The translations under genes and the position numbers were made by a program. Positions 45,674 through 58,251 of a stretch of DNA of 64,000 nucleotides are shown in pieces (the first letter of the stretch is position 1; every line of letters begins with the position of its first letter). Under the pieces are notes generated by a model. That model saw nothing but the letters and a program-made list of their open reading frames with translations. It was not told where the DNA came from and ran no database searches. Location: positions 4,998,501 to 5,062,500 of the forward strand of contig OY727103.1 in NCBI GenBank assembly GCA_963402885.1, given 5' to 3'. The DNA is from Antedon bifida. Lineage: Eukaryota > Echinodermata > Crinoidea > Comatulida > Antedonidae.

Positions 45674-46950
45674 TATAGACGGCGCTATATTTCCGGTTGT
45701 ATAACATAATTATTAATAGGGTTTCAAAAGTCTACCTTATCTTGCAAAAATTTAGAAATGTCATGCGTACACTTTTTTTACTCCCGGTAAACATAGAATT
45801 AAACGCAATGAAACACAAAAAAGGAAGAATTAAGAAATAAACTATAGGAGGCGCTATATTTCCGGTTGTAAATAATGATTAAGGTTTTCACACAGTCGAC
45901 ATTATCTTTACAAAACAAATTTTAGAAATGTCATGCATAGAGTTTTTAAACATAGATATAGTAGAATTAATTGCTATCAATGTACCATTTCTTTCTAACG
46001 TATTATTATAAACTATAGGAGGCGCTACATTTCCGGTTGTGAATATGATTAATGGAGTTTTAAAGATGTATTGTCCCCCAAAAACATGAAAAATGAAGAT
46101 TAATTAAATCAGATTTTGAATAGGTTATTTTGTAGTTTTAATAAAGTGAATCACTTCCATAGAAAAAAAAAACGGAAAACAATAATGTTTCCCTTTATAA
46201 AATAACATGATAAATGGTTGAATTCAACCAAAAATCCATTGGCTGGCAGCCAATTTGACCATTTTTTGCTTTAAATTCCAGTTTTTTCAGGTAAATAAAT
46301 TTTCTTTTGATCCAATTTTTGGTCGAAGTCAATAACTTTTATGTGACATTAAAACGGCATATTCAACAAAAAAAATGTAAAAAAATTATTTTCAGGAGGA
46401 CAATACATCTTTAAATTACAATTTTTTCAGGTAAATAAATTTCCGGTTTGAGATAATGATTATATGATTTATAAGTCTACATTATCGTAAAAACATTCCT
46501 AGAAATGTCATGGATACGTTATACCCTGGTAAACTTGGTGTTAAACATACATATTAGTGCAGAAATGTGCTATACATTTCCGGTTGTACATGATTAAGGC
46601 TTTGTATAGTACCTTATCTTATAAACATTTTTAGAAATATCATGCATATACTTTTTTAAGATAAAGATATTATAGTGGTATTAAACATAATGACTTTTCA
46701 ATGTTCTAAAGTATTAAAACATAAACTATAGGAGGCGCTATATTTCCGGTTGTGAATAATAATGAATGGAGTTTTTTAAACAGTCTAACATTTGAAAAAT
46801 GTCATGCATACATTTTATTTACCCCTGGTAAACTTGGTGTTAAACATTTTGATATAATACACGATTTTTTTTTATAACGTGTTAAGGCATAAACTATAGG
46901 GGGCGGTATGTTTCCGATTGGGGTTTTAACAGTTTATCCTATCTTACATT
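45674..46950. repeat. Tandem array of about 170 bp (GGCGCTATATTTCCGGTTGT), 7 units, split by a MITE
   Basis: GGAGGCGCTATATTTCCGGT or a variant marks units near 45680, 45848, 46019, 46438, 46566, 46730 and 46900. Units share TTTAGAAATGTCATGCATAC and CCTGGTAAAC. A family E element at 46059-46415 sits in the third unit, so the array pre-dates that insertion. Confidence 0.92.
46059..46415. mobile_element. MITE family E, copy 3 (reverse orientation), nested in the array
   Basis: TTTAAAGATGTATTGTCCCC at the left, GGAGGACAATACATCTTTAAA at the right; ATTGGCTGGCAGCCAATTTG in the middle. Nearly intact termini suggest a relatively young insertion. Confidence 0.95.
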
Positions 46951-47913
46951 TAAAAATACGCAACTCTTTATAATTGTGTCTATTACTTATTTAGCCACTA
47001 CACTCTTCCTATGTTTTGAAGTGGAAATAAATGTATTATTGATTGAATAATTTTAATATATTCATATTTTTTTTTAATATGAATTACATGAAAAATAAAT
47101 AACAGAAAATCTATAATGTTCGACCATGAACCTTCTTTAAAACAAATCAAATATAATAATTTGTTCCAACCGAAACATTATTGTTTAGTTTATTTATACC
47201 GGTGTGTGTAATTAATTTTTCTCAACACCCTTTTTTTCATCGTTTACAGACGAAAAAAAAAAATTAAAAAAAATAAATTTGAATCAGTCAACAAAATGTA
47301 AGTTCACTGACACAGCAGATACATTCCTAAGAATGAAGTGTAATTTCACAACAAGAACGTATTATCAAAACTGCTTGAAACAGTTAGTATGGAGGGCTCA
47401 TGGTTACAGGAATCAACTTATTTCTCTACTTAAAGTCCAAATCAAACCTCTAACCAGGCCATCAACATTCATTCCTATTCCCCATTTACTCAGATCTGGC
47501 CGGTAATTTCGTTCTCTCTGTTTGATATGCCTAAATGCTGCTTCCTGCTTCCGTGTGGGTCTACCAATTTGACAATGTTGCTGAAAATATAGTATATACG
47601 CATGCGCAGTAGTTTGTTACTCAGTAGTAAGATGTAGTCTGTTGTGCCAAGTCACACAATCGACTAAAATTGTGTAAAAAGTTCTGTTTATAATTTGACA
47701 TTTCTCTACTTTTACAGGATCATGATTTTGGAAACGAGCAACATCTGTCCTTTGGATTACCACATGTACTATCAAACAGTCCACGCGGGTGTTTCGTAAT
47801 GTTCTACGTCAACATCAGACTACTAGCATTGACTCGAACATTTCTATTGCTAGCAATGGTCAGAATAAACCAACCTGTGGAATTTTTATTCTCTGTGTGT
47901 TCTACCATATTAC
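46951..47913 (+). other. Upstream region of MYND gene 2, several acceptor-like sites
   Basis: Pyrimidine-rich AG sites occur at 47226-47250 (CCCTTTTTTTCATCGTTTACAG), 47697-47717 (TTTCTCTACTTTTACAG) and 47914-47915. A 75-codon frame (47279-47506) shows no family resemblance. The region may contain 5' UTR exons, but none is certain. Confidence 0.35.
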
Positions 47914-47915
47914 AG
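47885..47915 (+). promoter_or_regulatory. Splice acceptor before MYND gene 2
   Basis: TTTATTCTCTGTGTG then TTCTACCATATTACAG ends at 47915, a strong acceptor five bases before the first in-frame ATG (47920). The exon from 47916 therefore has only 49 bases before the preferred start at 47965, mirroring the organisation of MYND gene 1. Confidence 0.6.
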
Positions 47916-47964
47916 ATTAATGTTGTATAAATACGGTAGAAATTTACAAGATACATATACCACA

Positions 47965-48996
47965 ATGGCAATGGACCTTAGTGAGTATTCGATTGAAGAG
48001 GAAGCGGAACGAGTTGATAGTTGGATTCGTAACGCGTCTTCGCTTCAAGATCAATGGCGATTACGTGACTTCCTCAAAGCCCTTGCCATCTTGCCTGAAT
48101 CGTCACGTGATCTTTATTGGCGCTACGTGCAGACGATAACAGAAACTTGCCTGGAAATATGCCTCGCTCACCTACAAATTTTACACAGCGTAAAAGAGGA
48201 ATTTCTATTTCACAATGTACTGGAATTAGTTTGGATGGCGTGTGCGTACGGCAGTGGAAGAAAACGAATTGCCGCCAAAAGCAGAGGGATATTTCCGATA
48301 TTCATTCATAGTCTGACGCAAAATATGAAACCTGAAAAACGCCATACAATGATGGCTATGGAAAGCTGCGCACAAGCGGACAGTGTGTCCAGAGCTATAT
48401 ATGCCATCGTTCACAACATGTTGCTGTGCAACGGAGAAGTTGGTTTCACGTCAAAAATTGACTTTAGCACGAGTGGCCTTCTGCAGTTAATTGTCTGCTG
48501 TCTTCCTAGAGTTAAAAACTCAGAGCATGGAGAGTCGTGCTTGCGAATCTTGAATATCATTACGTCTCCAGGAGCCGTTGGAAAAGAATACGTTGATACT
48601 GGATTAGTCTTCAAGTCAATATCACAATACTGCAATGATCTAAAGACTCACGAGGAAGGCAGACGTCTGAAGATTTTTGAACTCGCTGGGCGAGTTGGTG
48701 AAAACTTACGACGTGCGAATGGCATCATTAGTCATTACCCTGTAGGGCTGTGCAGTGAGAACTGGAACCGCCCGATATTGAACAATAACAATGCTGACAT
48801 ACCAGTCAAGTGGTGTTCACTCCCGACATGTAAGAAGTCAGACGAAAACTGCGTAGTGACGCTTAAGCTTTGTGGGAACTGCAAGCTGTCGCGATACTGC
48901 AGCATACAGTGCCAACGACAGCATTGGGAAAGTGGACACCGTGAGAAATGTTGTGCAGTGTTTTACGTCGCTGGAGAATTCGATGATTGTTCGTGA
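47965..48996 (+). CDS. MYND zinc-finger protein with helical N-terminal region, gene 2
   Basis: Paralogue of the gene at 24801-25922, 343 residues from the ATG at 47965, chosen because its context (CACAATGG) is far better than that of the in-frame ATG at 47920 (which would add 15 residues). The body is predicted helical with armadillo-like leucine spacing. Near the N-terminus S-L-Q-D-Q-W matches S-M-E-D-Q-W of gene 1. The GRVGENLRRANG block precedes the finger. The C-terminal MYND finger has C-x4-C, C-x2-C, C-x3-C, H-W-x3-H and C ligands, all present (roughly residues 284-329 of the 343). It ends with a short acidic tail (G-E-F-D-D-C-S). Identity to gene 1 looks modest by eye and spread over the whole length, so the duplication is old. 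The coding region has no intron. Function unknown; MYND fingers usually bind proline-rich partners. Confidence 0.92.
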   Translation: MAMDLSEYSIEEEAERVDSWIRNASSLQDQWRLRDFLKALAILPESSRDLYWRYVQTITETCLEICLAHLQILHSVKEEFLFHNVLELVWMACAYGSGRKRIAAKSRGIFPIFIHSLTQNMKPEKRHTMMAMESCAQADSVSRAIYAIVHNMLLCNGEVGFTSKIDFSTSGLLQLIVCCLPRVKNSEHGESCLRILNIITSPGAVGKEYVDTGLVFKSISQYCNDLKTHEEGRRLKIFELAGRVGENLRRANGIISHYPVGLCSENWNRPILNNNNADIPVKWCSLPTCKKSDENCVVTLKLCGNCKLSRYCSIQCQRQHWESGHREKCCAVFYVAGEFDDCS

Positions 48997-51900
48997 CCAA
49001 AGTTAATGTCTTGTGTTAGTTATGCTATAGAGTCATGCTATGAAATCTTGCAGGATATTTAATAGCTCAACGACCCTTTATTCATGGGCAAGAGTCCTCA
49101 GACGTCTTTTGGAATGCCACAGAGGAGGATTTTGGTGAATTGCAAGGAACACTTGGACGATGGCAAAAGATTGCGATTGCGATTACTGTTGTGATCAAAA
49201 TGTCAGCATTATTAAAAATGGAACCATAATGCTTCTACCGCAACACGTGGAATTAAGCCTCGTATATCCTTAAATATTGTCCATAAGTTACCGTAAAAAA
49301 CCGTTTATATTACTAAATAACTACGCTCCACGCGAATACGTACCATACACCATTTTCCAGTTTAAACCAGTATCCATGTCAGACTTCTTAACTCCGATAA
49401 CGTTATCTTAATGTTCTGCGCAATATTACAAACATAAAATGTTTTTTATAACTTAATAAGCCTTAGGATTAATGCACTAAATCTCTATAATGGCAATTTC
49501 AGCAAACTTACCATTTCTACGTGCTTCTTTAAAATTCAAATTATGCTGTTTATAGTTAGGCCTAAATTGTTCATCTTTTTTCAGTATCCCCACTTATTCA
49601 GCCAATAGAGCAAACACAGGCATAGTAACTAAAAATACATGTTCTTATTGTCGTATAGAGGACACAATCGAGACCCAACCAAATGTCCGCTGAAAAGAGG
49701 TCGGTTATGTGTTAAAATATATGTTTCCTGGGAAAGTGTCCCCTTAATAGGAGTGTCCCAAAGTAAGAGTTATACCGTAGAAGGTTGAGTGTAGATCATT
49801 TCAAAATATTTACACAATATTAATCATGAAATTACATGTTATTTTTGTTGCTATGCCAACCAAACATTTACATTTAGCGAACATTTTACTGACAGCATTA
49901 CGTGACTGTTCGCTTGATTATACGTAATTTGTAAGCATTCAATGTTGTACTGCATAAACAGACATATTTAAACAGGTTTTAACCAAATTCCTCTCTGGCT
50001 AGCGCACAAATGTATGTAAAATGTTACAATATCAATTTCAATGTATGTTTGCTTGTTGTGCCCTTCAAAGTGGATGGATCTTCAAAAATATTATTATATA
50101 TTAATGTGTTTTGTATTCTTTTACCAGATGGTTCGGAATAGATCTATCATCACACTAAAAATAAGTCATAATGAGTTCTGGCTAAAATAGATGACTTTGG
50201 TAAAATGGATAAAAAAAAACCTCCTAAATCTTTCACATCTGTTACAGTGTGCGTTCAAAAATGCATATAAAAATGTTGCTGTTCTTTGCGGTATAGTCAC
50301 CGGACGAAATGTATAGATCAACATCAACACATAAAACAGACATGACAATTTAAATAAAGTTCAAAGCGATTATGATTATCATCTGTTGATAAAATCAACA
50401 TTTATAAATCGCGCTCTGCATACATTGTCTAGCACGCATGCGCAAAGCTCGTGGTCGCTACCTCTATACGTTTGTAATGGTTCATAAAGTTCGATAGCGT
50501 TTATATACTCGCGTCATATTGTAGGCTATTGCTATGAAATTCACGTTATTTCTCTAGCACGCACAAAATAACAAAACCTGTCTCGAAAATGCTCCTATAA
50601 TATGCGATGTTTCTCTCTTTGCATTTTATAACAATAGCAATAGTAGGCCTATTGTATTGAATTGTTATAATTTGCTGCACAATAAATCTCACTCTATTAG
50701 ATTTGTACAACCAGATATTAGCTTAAAATACTAACTCACCCTTAGGCCTACCGTACGTGTATAATAGCGTCCTCAATGTCGAAACGTGTGCCTCGCAAAT
50801 TATTGCCAAAATAAAACGTGTAACAAATGTAAATCACACTAAAATACACTTCATGAATTTGAAAATCCTGAACACTATAGCAAGTACCGTAAACAAATAG
50901 AATAACTTAGAAACAAAATAGACAGCGTAATACTCTCTCTACTACAAACATATTGTACCATGTAGAAACACAATTCTGTACTGACATGTCTAAACTATAT
51001 ATGGTAATAAACAATGGATTAATATATTCTTGAATTTTAAAAATCTAAAACTCTTAGCATTGCAATTAACAAAATAGACTCCTAAAAATGTTTCATAATA
51101 CCTGTATCTAAAATACCATTGATATAACCACTGTACAGAAAAATAGGCATACTAAACGTGTCTAAAATATGAACATGAATAATGAATATTCGTGGAAATG
51201 AGATTAAACAAGAAATATTTATCACAAAAAACGCCGTTCGACTTTCTGACGTAACAGTTTCAATTACAGTATTGTTTTTTCTTCAGAAATAATTATTTAT
51301 TATCAATTATTTTTGTTTAAAAATCAGTATTAAACATTTTGTGTAACGTAACTATAGTCTGTCCTAATGTACAGAACAAAAATCTAATCATAAACTAAAC
51401 TATAGTATTTATTATACCCGGCTTATTTTGACAGCTAGCCTACAAACAGACTGCATGGTATGGGTCGAGCATGGACCTATAAATTAGTTTACAAATTATC
51501 AATTCTGTCAGTCTGTAGTACTATAGGCCTAGGCCTAGTTTCGCGTGTGATACTGCTTCCAATTGCTTACTTCCTCTGGGAATATAACTGCCTAAAGGCG
51601 CGGCGCGAAAACAAACTCAGTACCGCTGCACTACAGTATATCATATATATTTATGATTGTAGGCCTACAACAATGTAACATCACTAAATTCCACATTCAT
51701 TGTGATGCGGTATTGAATTGTAGCATGCCCTTCTCTGAACCTCACTGTTTCAGCACAACTATAATTATTTTAGTTTCATTGATTGATAGCCATGCTACAA
51801 TTTGCGAACAAAATATTATAATATTTAATGCAATACACTTATATACTAACTGTGTATGATATTAAAGACAACTTAACCTAATTAATACATGTCACACACT

Positions 51901-54410
51901 TTCCAATTAAGAAAATGTGTTAATTGCCGCTGATCATGTCAATACTGAAGATGAAAATGTAGCTGGGCCATACACGGATTGCACAAAACAACCCGAAATG
52001 CAGTAGAATTTTTAAAATATACTGTCGTTAATGAGAAGATGGGAAACAAATAATAGTCTTTTCAATTCATTAAGTTAAGTGACTTTGTCACAATGATAAA
52101 TGGAATTATTAATATCTTTATGTATAAATGTATGGAATTACCGTAGATAATATCTTAAAAGATTACCAACAGAAAGATATGCCTAATACTATGATGCATT
52201 TAAGGGAATCACGCCATTTCGTTCTTATCCAGAATGTCAGTAGAAATAATAGTGACTCCACAATAAGACACATGTTAAAAGCGCGTACAATACTTCATCA
52301 TATCATCAACGCGCGCGTCACTTGGTGTGCGCATTCAGTTCATGATATCCTTGACGCTAAATAAAAAAATTGAATAATTTATGAAGTCGGAAAGGATCAA
52401 TATTACTTTTTTGCTAAATTAACCCATGCCTTGATTGATGATGTGAAGAACAAGATAGTAGAATACATTTTAAAATGATGACATCGCCAATAAGAAACAA
52501 AAAATATCAGAATAAACACGCAACATCACGAGGAACTAATTTGCATAATATGTCATGACGTGTGAATACGTTATAGAGTTAAAAGGTTTCCACTTCTACT
52601 GGAAACGGTAACTCGCGTAAAACGGGAGTGTTGGCATGTATGCATGTAGGCCTACCGCCGCGGCGCGCCAATTCTAGAAGCTGAGCTCTACAGTTACGCC
52701 TATCTTTGAAACATTTCAGATTATACTGTCCTCGCTGCACTTGCTTCTCTCATAATACAGCATAACCTCTATTCAGGGGACACCGTTGGGAAATGGGTGT
52801 ACCATTATTAATAGGGGTCACAAATAAGGGGTTACTATTGTATGTACACCACACAGGCGTGCAAGGCGCGGCACATGAAACACCGTAATCTCCGATAACT
52901 TAACAATGTTTTTAACACGAATAAATATAACATAACAACTCTTACCGTTCACCCAATTATTTCAGCGTCTTCTCAACTTCTTCCAATTCCTTTTGTTGCT
53001 TGACAATTTAAATGCAATGTTTAGTTATGCTGCTAAGGTCCTCTAATAAAAACAAGAAATATTATATGACGTTAATGATTGCATCAAAATTATGGTCGTA
53101 TGGTATCGTCCTCCGTCCTAATATCGAGTAGCTAGGTTCGATCTCAATCATTTCCTTATAATGACGACATAATAGTACAAATATGGTTTTAAATAATTGA
53201 TAATGATGCTGATAATCATACTATTTGAATACAATATTATACAATAGGTGTACAGTCGTACCCATTGTGTTTGAACCGTACGCACGGCATATCCGCTCAT
53301 TTTTATGGCTGGACATCATTGTTAAAATGTTAATCTTTCACTCGAAAGGTATGAACCGCCGTTGGCTGAAATTGTCGTTTTAACAGCTAGCCTACGTTAA
53401 ACGTTTGAGTTCGGCAACATATATATATTACCTACATTTTCTGAATATGCATTTAACGTGTTACGTCTTCTATGTTCAACTTGATAATTAATCATATTTA
53501 ATCACATAGAGAGTCAGTGGAATTTCAACGCTAATATATAATTTCCACCTTTGTTATTGAAGTAGGCGTTATGGCTCAATTGACATTATGTAACGTGAAT
53601 ATATAGTTAGATAGGCCTACATTGTGGTTATAATGTGTTTTTTTACATGAGAGTATGATATCTCCATGATTTTCCCAATACCGGTAGGCCTATGCTATGG
53701 CACGTCTACTAACGGCAACCTGTTGGAAACGTAGGGTTAACGATCTGCCTTTAAGTTAAAACGGACAGTAAAATGTAGGCCTACACTCTGCCAATGATGT
53801 TTATAGTTACATCCATACAAATGTGCTTTTTGTTACATATCGCATGAATATTATACTCGAGCTTCACATACGAGGAGTAAAGGCATTTACCGTACTGTAC
53901 GCTACTAACAGTCAAGCAGGCCGTAATGTACTCGAGAGTGTCTATGCCCTATTTGACATGGTTAAATTAGTCATAGCAAATTAACATTTTTCCACCATGA
54001 ACTACTTATGTTTATATTTTAATATTTCACTTATTTTATATCTCAGGCCTAATGTTATGCTTTTCGTCCACTTTTCAAAGTCTTCCATAACAATAATTCC
54101 AATTGTATGTTTGCTGCCCTCTAATGTCAATACTTATTTCTCCAGAAGATACATGCGCAGTAACCATTTATACAGTTAGTGTGGTTGTGTTCGAAAGTGT
54201 ATGAAAACACCAATTCGCAAAGCATAACATATGTATCACGCATGCGCTGCACATCTGCGTCTAAATCTTTCGAAATTTGAATGTAAAGTATCTATTTGAA
54301 ATTGTTTTTAGTTTAGTTCAGATAACTCATGTTATGGAGAGAGCAAACTGATCACGATTTTGTATTATAATTTATTATTTTATAATATATTTAATTGATC
54401 TCATATAAGT
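48997..54410. other. Downstream of MYND gene 2: intergenic, a few repeat scraps
   Basis: Probably begins with the 3' UTR of MYND gene 2; an AATAAA is at 50353-50358. GGGACACC-type repeats lie at 49655-49772 and 52762-52840 (ACCTCTATTCAGGGGACACC ... AATAAGGGGTTAC). ACGCGCGCGT lies at 52309. TGTAGGCCTACCGCC, GGCGCGCCAATTCTAGAAG near 52645 matches TGTAGGCCTATCGCC, GGCGCGCCAATTTTAGAAG near 55447. No coding exon is supported. Confidence 0.4.
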
Positions 54411-54773
54411 TTAAAGATGTATTGTCCCCTGAAAAATAATTGTTTAAATTTGTTTTTTGAGTATGCCATTTTAATGTCACATAATAGTTATCCACCTTGA
54501 CCAAAAATTGGATCGAAAACTAATTTATTTACCTGAAAAAACTGTAATTTAAAGCAAAAAATAGTCAAATTGGCTGCCAGCCAATTGGTTTTTAGTTGAA
54601 TCTAACCATTTATTTTGTCATTTTATAAGTGATAACATTATTTTTTCTCTTTTTTTTCTACGGAAGTGAATATAATTTAAATTATAAGAAATAGAACTTA
54701 AGAAATAATCTATTCAAAGTCTGATTTTATTAATCTTTATTTTTCATGTTTTTGGAGGACAATACATCTTTAA
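54411..54773. mobile_element. MITE family E, copy 4
   Basis: TTAAAGATGTATTGTCCCCT at the left, TTGGAGGACAATACATCTTTAA at the right, with TTTTAATGTCACATAATAGT, TTGGCTGCCAGCCAATTGG and TTTTCTACGGAAGTGAATAT. Confidence 0.95.
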
Positions 54774-56298
54774 GATCTTGTTAGAATAATATTTTTCAAC
54801 CGTATAAATGGTAACCGCAGCTTTTGTTATTAAGATTAATAAACATTCCATTTATGTTAAGTAAAATAATTTATTCAAATTACGTTATGCAATCACAGAT
54901 TTAAATATGTTAATTAAAGCAATGACATCAAATAGAATTGAAGTACTGTACTAATTACAATTATATAACTACGAATTCATGGTATCTTTATCATATACTA
55001 GGCTAGAATATCATATTTATAGGCTACTATAAAACACTGTTTAAACACAATATTCATTATATTCTACTGTATACAAGTTATTAAAAAATGTTTTTAAAAA
55101 TATGAATATGAAAGAAAACGTGTGTGTATTAAAATCACAAACTCCCTTGATAAAAAACACGTTTTGGTGTTTTAAAATGTAATGTTTTATTCAATAATAA
55201 ATAAATAAATGCACCTACCCTTGGTGAGATCAAACTATAGAGGGCGTTCGATGTAATTTTGTTTGTTGTGTGTTTATTTTGTCGGATTCTTTTAATATTA
55301 TCAACGGAAATGGGGAAATAATTATTTTTAAACCATATACAGTATAAGCATTTTATAGCTCCATGGTATAAGGAATATATATAATAAGTAGGCTCGGCGA
55401 TGGAGGAAAGTTGCTCTATTTATGCCGTGATATATGCGAATCGGCATGTAGGCCTATCGCCCCGGCGCGCCAATTTTAGAAGTTGAGCTAAGCCTAAAAG
55501 GTACGCCTACCTTTAAAACATTTCAGATTGTACCTCTTTCTACCACGTGACAGTTAAAGTGACAAGATTTGAGAATAACTCATCTTCAAGTTGTCTACTA
55601 GTTACACACAGAGGCTACAAAATGTATGCTGTTTTTTTAGTGGGATTTGTTACCTGGTGGTAGTTTGGTTCTGTCATCCCCACTCCTGACGCAAATGGCG
55701 CCCTCATTTGGCGATTTCTATTACTGATACATACCGTTAAAGAAATAAGAAAGAAAAAGAAAAGGAAGAACAAAATGAAAGAAGGGAAATACCTAATTGT
55801 TTTTGTACAAATTCCCTAAATTAATCTCCTAAAATTATCCTAAAATTAATAATAATCAACATTAAGAAAGCTAACCTTTGTTCGTCATGTGTTTCTTCAA
55901 AAGTACAGTTACAGATAACAACTCCCTGAAACAAGGCTATTACTCAAACAATTCCCCTCCCCCCCCCCCCCCACCCTTTCTATTGCTGTTTTGTTTCCGA
56001 AGGAAAATGAATTCAGACACGTACTGTACAGCTACTAACAATGACGTCATACAATAATCTGATTCGGTTATTTTACACGAAACGACACAATTGTCACGTC
56101 GTGCGATGTGATGTAACAACCTAGAAATAATAGTTGACCAATAGCAGCATAATATATGTGGTTTTTATTTTTTTTAGATTCAGTCAACTTTTTTTTTCTT
56201 CACGAGGAGCTACATAACTTCAGTACATTGATATTACGCCCTCAGCCTGATCTTTAACACTGTTTACGTGCCGCATGAACGATTAGACCTCATGCATA
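54774..56298. other. Intergenic; poly-C tract 55954-55972; repeat near 55447
   Basis: AT-rich. A C-rich run (55954-55972) sits in an otherwise AT-rich setting. The 55436-55530 segment is a second copy of a dispersed repeat also seen near 52640-52730 (GGCATGTAGGCCTA, GGCGCGCCAATT, TTTAAAACATTTCAGATT). Confidence 0.5.
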
Positions 56299-57030
56299 GA
56301 TCGATCGCATGAAATTGAAAACAATGAAACGTCATTCCAAAAGAATTTTCAGTACACAGAGAATCAAGTTATTATTGTGTGTGGTCCCCTCCCCAAACAT
56401 CACAATCCCAACCACGCCCCAAAACTGCCATTCTTTAGGTAGAATATGAATACAAAAATCCTGCCAAAATCAACAAGAAGTTCTAACACTAACATCTTTT
56501 ATAATAAATATGGCTGAATGATTGTTTACATCCACTTATGTGGAAACATAAGGGAAAATAAGGAAACGAAGACGTAAGGGTGAATAAACATACAGCACTG
56601 TACATGTATCTTATAAATAAGGATACATCTTATAAATATATACATTCATAGATCTATCGCATGAAATTGAAAACAATGAAACGTCATTCCTAAAGAATGT
56701 TCAGTACACGGACAGGGCATCAAGTTATTACGCTGTCATCCATTGTGTGTGGTCCCCTCCCCAAACATCACCAACTCAACCACGCCCCAAGAGCTGCCAT
56801 TCATTATGTAGAATATGAATAATAATGATAATATAACAGAAAAAGCAATAACACTAACATCAAAATATAACCAAGAAAGAATGAAATTTTCCTCTAATAT
56901 ATAACAAATATGGCTGAATCATAACTTTGTTTACATCCACTTATGTTATAAATAAGGAAAAATAGGGACACGAAGAAGTAATGGTGAATAAACATACAGT
57001 ACTGTACGTATGTATCTTATAACTATTATA
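56299..57030. repeat. Tandem duplication of about 350 bp
   Basis: 56299-56630 and 56650-57030 share GATCGATCGCATGAAATTGA (second copy GATCTATCGC), AACAATGAAACGTCATTCC, TGTGTGGTCCCCTCCCCAAA, CCACGCCCCAA, TATGGCTGAAT and GTGAATAAACATACAG. The copies differ by substitutions and an insertion of about 40 bases in the second. Confidence 0.93.
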
Positions 57031-57779
57031 CAAGCTGAAATATCATTAAACATACTAAACTAAAAAGAAATCTTAGAAGAAAACAAAACAACCTTTGTCA
57101 GACTAAAATAAACTATTGGTCATGAAGTATGTTTATGTGTGCTTACATTATGTATTACGTTTATAATATGAATGAACTGTACAAACAAGATACGAATTAG
57201 AAGAGAGAACAAGAAGAAGAAGAAGAAACATACACGATATAATATTATTAATCTGTAGAAAAAGAGTCCCAAGTCTTGGTATTCAGATTGTTTTCATCGC
57301 CTAAGACCATTTTGCTTGTCTGATCACGATGGTGATAGGCCTAAATAAATGAATGTACTTATAATTTATCCATGGTCTGACAAGTAAACTATCAAGAAGG
57401 CTACATTTAATTATGGAATATAAATACCCGCAAATTAGAAAATTGGAAACATATTGATCTTCCAAGACTAGATCTTAATTGGGTTGGTGCATTTGTGATA
57501 AGTATTGTTTGTGCCAAATCGGTTTTCTTATACAGTACGGTATTGTACAAGGATATTTTGTAATGGTAGGACTTATCTTTCCCATAGACATAACAATATT
57601 GATACACTATTAACATAACAATTATGAAATATTAGACTTTCCTTCAGCAACAACAACACAATCTATAAATAACCACCCACACCCCTATTTAGATAGTGGT
57701 TTTCCCCATTGTTTAATCTTCATAACAAAAAAGGAATCAAAATGACCTGTGTTGACAAAATAATATACTAAGCCTTGAA
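57031..57779. other. Intergenic, no gene seen
   Basis: AT-rich; AAGAAGAAGAAGAAGAAAC near 57210 is a short simple repeat. Nothing else recognised. Confidence 0.35.
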
Positions 57780-58251
57780 ACGTCACTAATTGCTATTCAC
57801 TGATTGGTTGGATTATAGCCTGCTTATGACGTAGCCCACACAAGCCGAAGAGGACAATGAGAAATAAAACAAGCGTATGCCCTGACTCAGCGTCCAGATG
57901 CAGAAAGCAACGATGAAGGCAAGATCGTGACGGTAAAAACCTCACAGTTTTTAATTTTTTTACCGTCTTCCATACATTATTCGGCATTTTATTACTCGAA
58001 ATCAGTTGAGATTAGTCATTATATCCCACGAAAATCTTTTTTGAGTATTTTGATGCTGTGGAAGTTAAATTTCAGAACGATTTTGTAAAGTGATTGATTG
58101 TAAAAACATCGGAAGACATCTTGTTTTTTTTACAAAAACAAAGAGCCGAATTGGATACACCATTTTTGGAACTTTCATTTTCTACTTTTCGGTAGCACTT
58201 TTTGGAGGATAAACTATTTAAAGAAGAATTAACAATAAATACTATTTTAAA
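57780..58251 (+). promoter_or_regulatory. Likely promoter and 5' UTR of the BTG gene
   Basis: An inverted CCAAT (ATTGG, 57803-57807) and a CRE-like TGACGTA (57827-57833) lie about 430 bases upstream of the ATG. BTG2-type genes are classic immediate-early, CREB- and p53-responsive genes, so a CRE-like site fits, though that rests on family knowledge. A hairpin with an 11-bp stem (GACGGTAAAAA 57929-57939; TTTTTACCGTC 57957-57967) lies in the presumed 5' UTR. No obvious TATA box. Confidence 0.45.
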
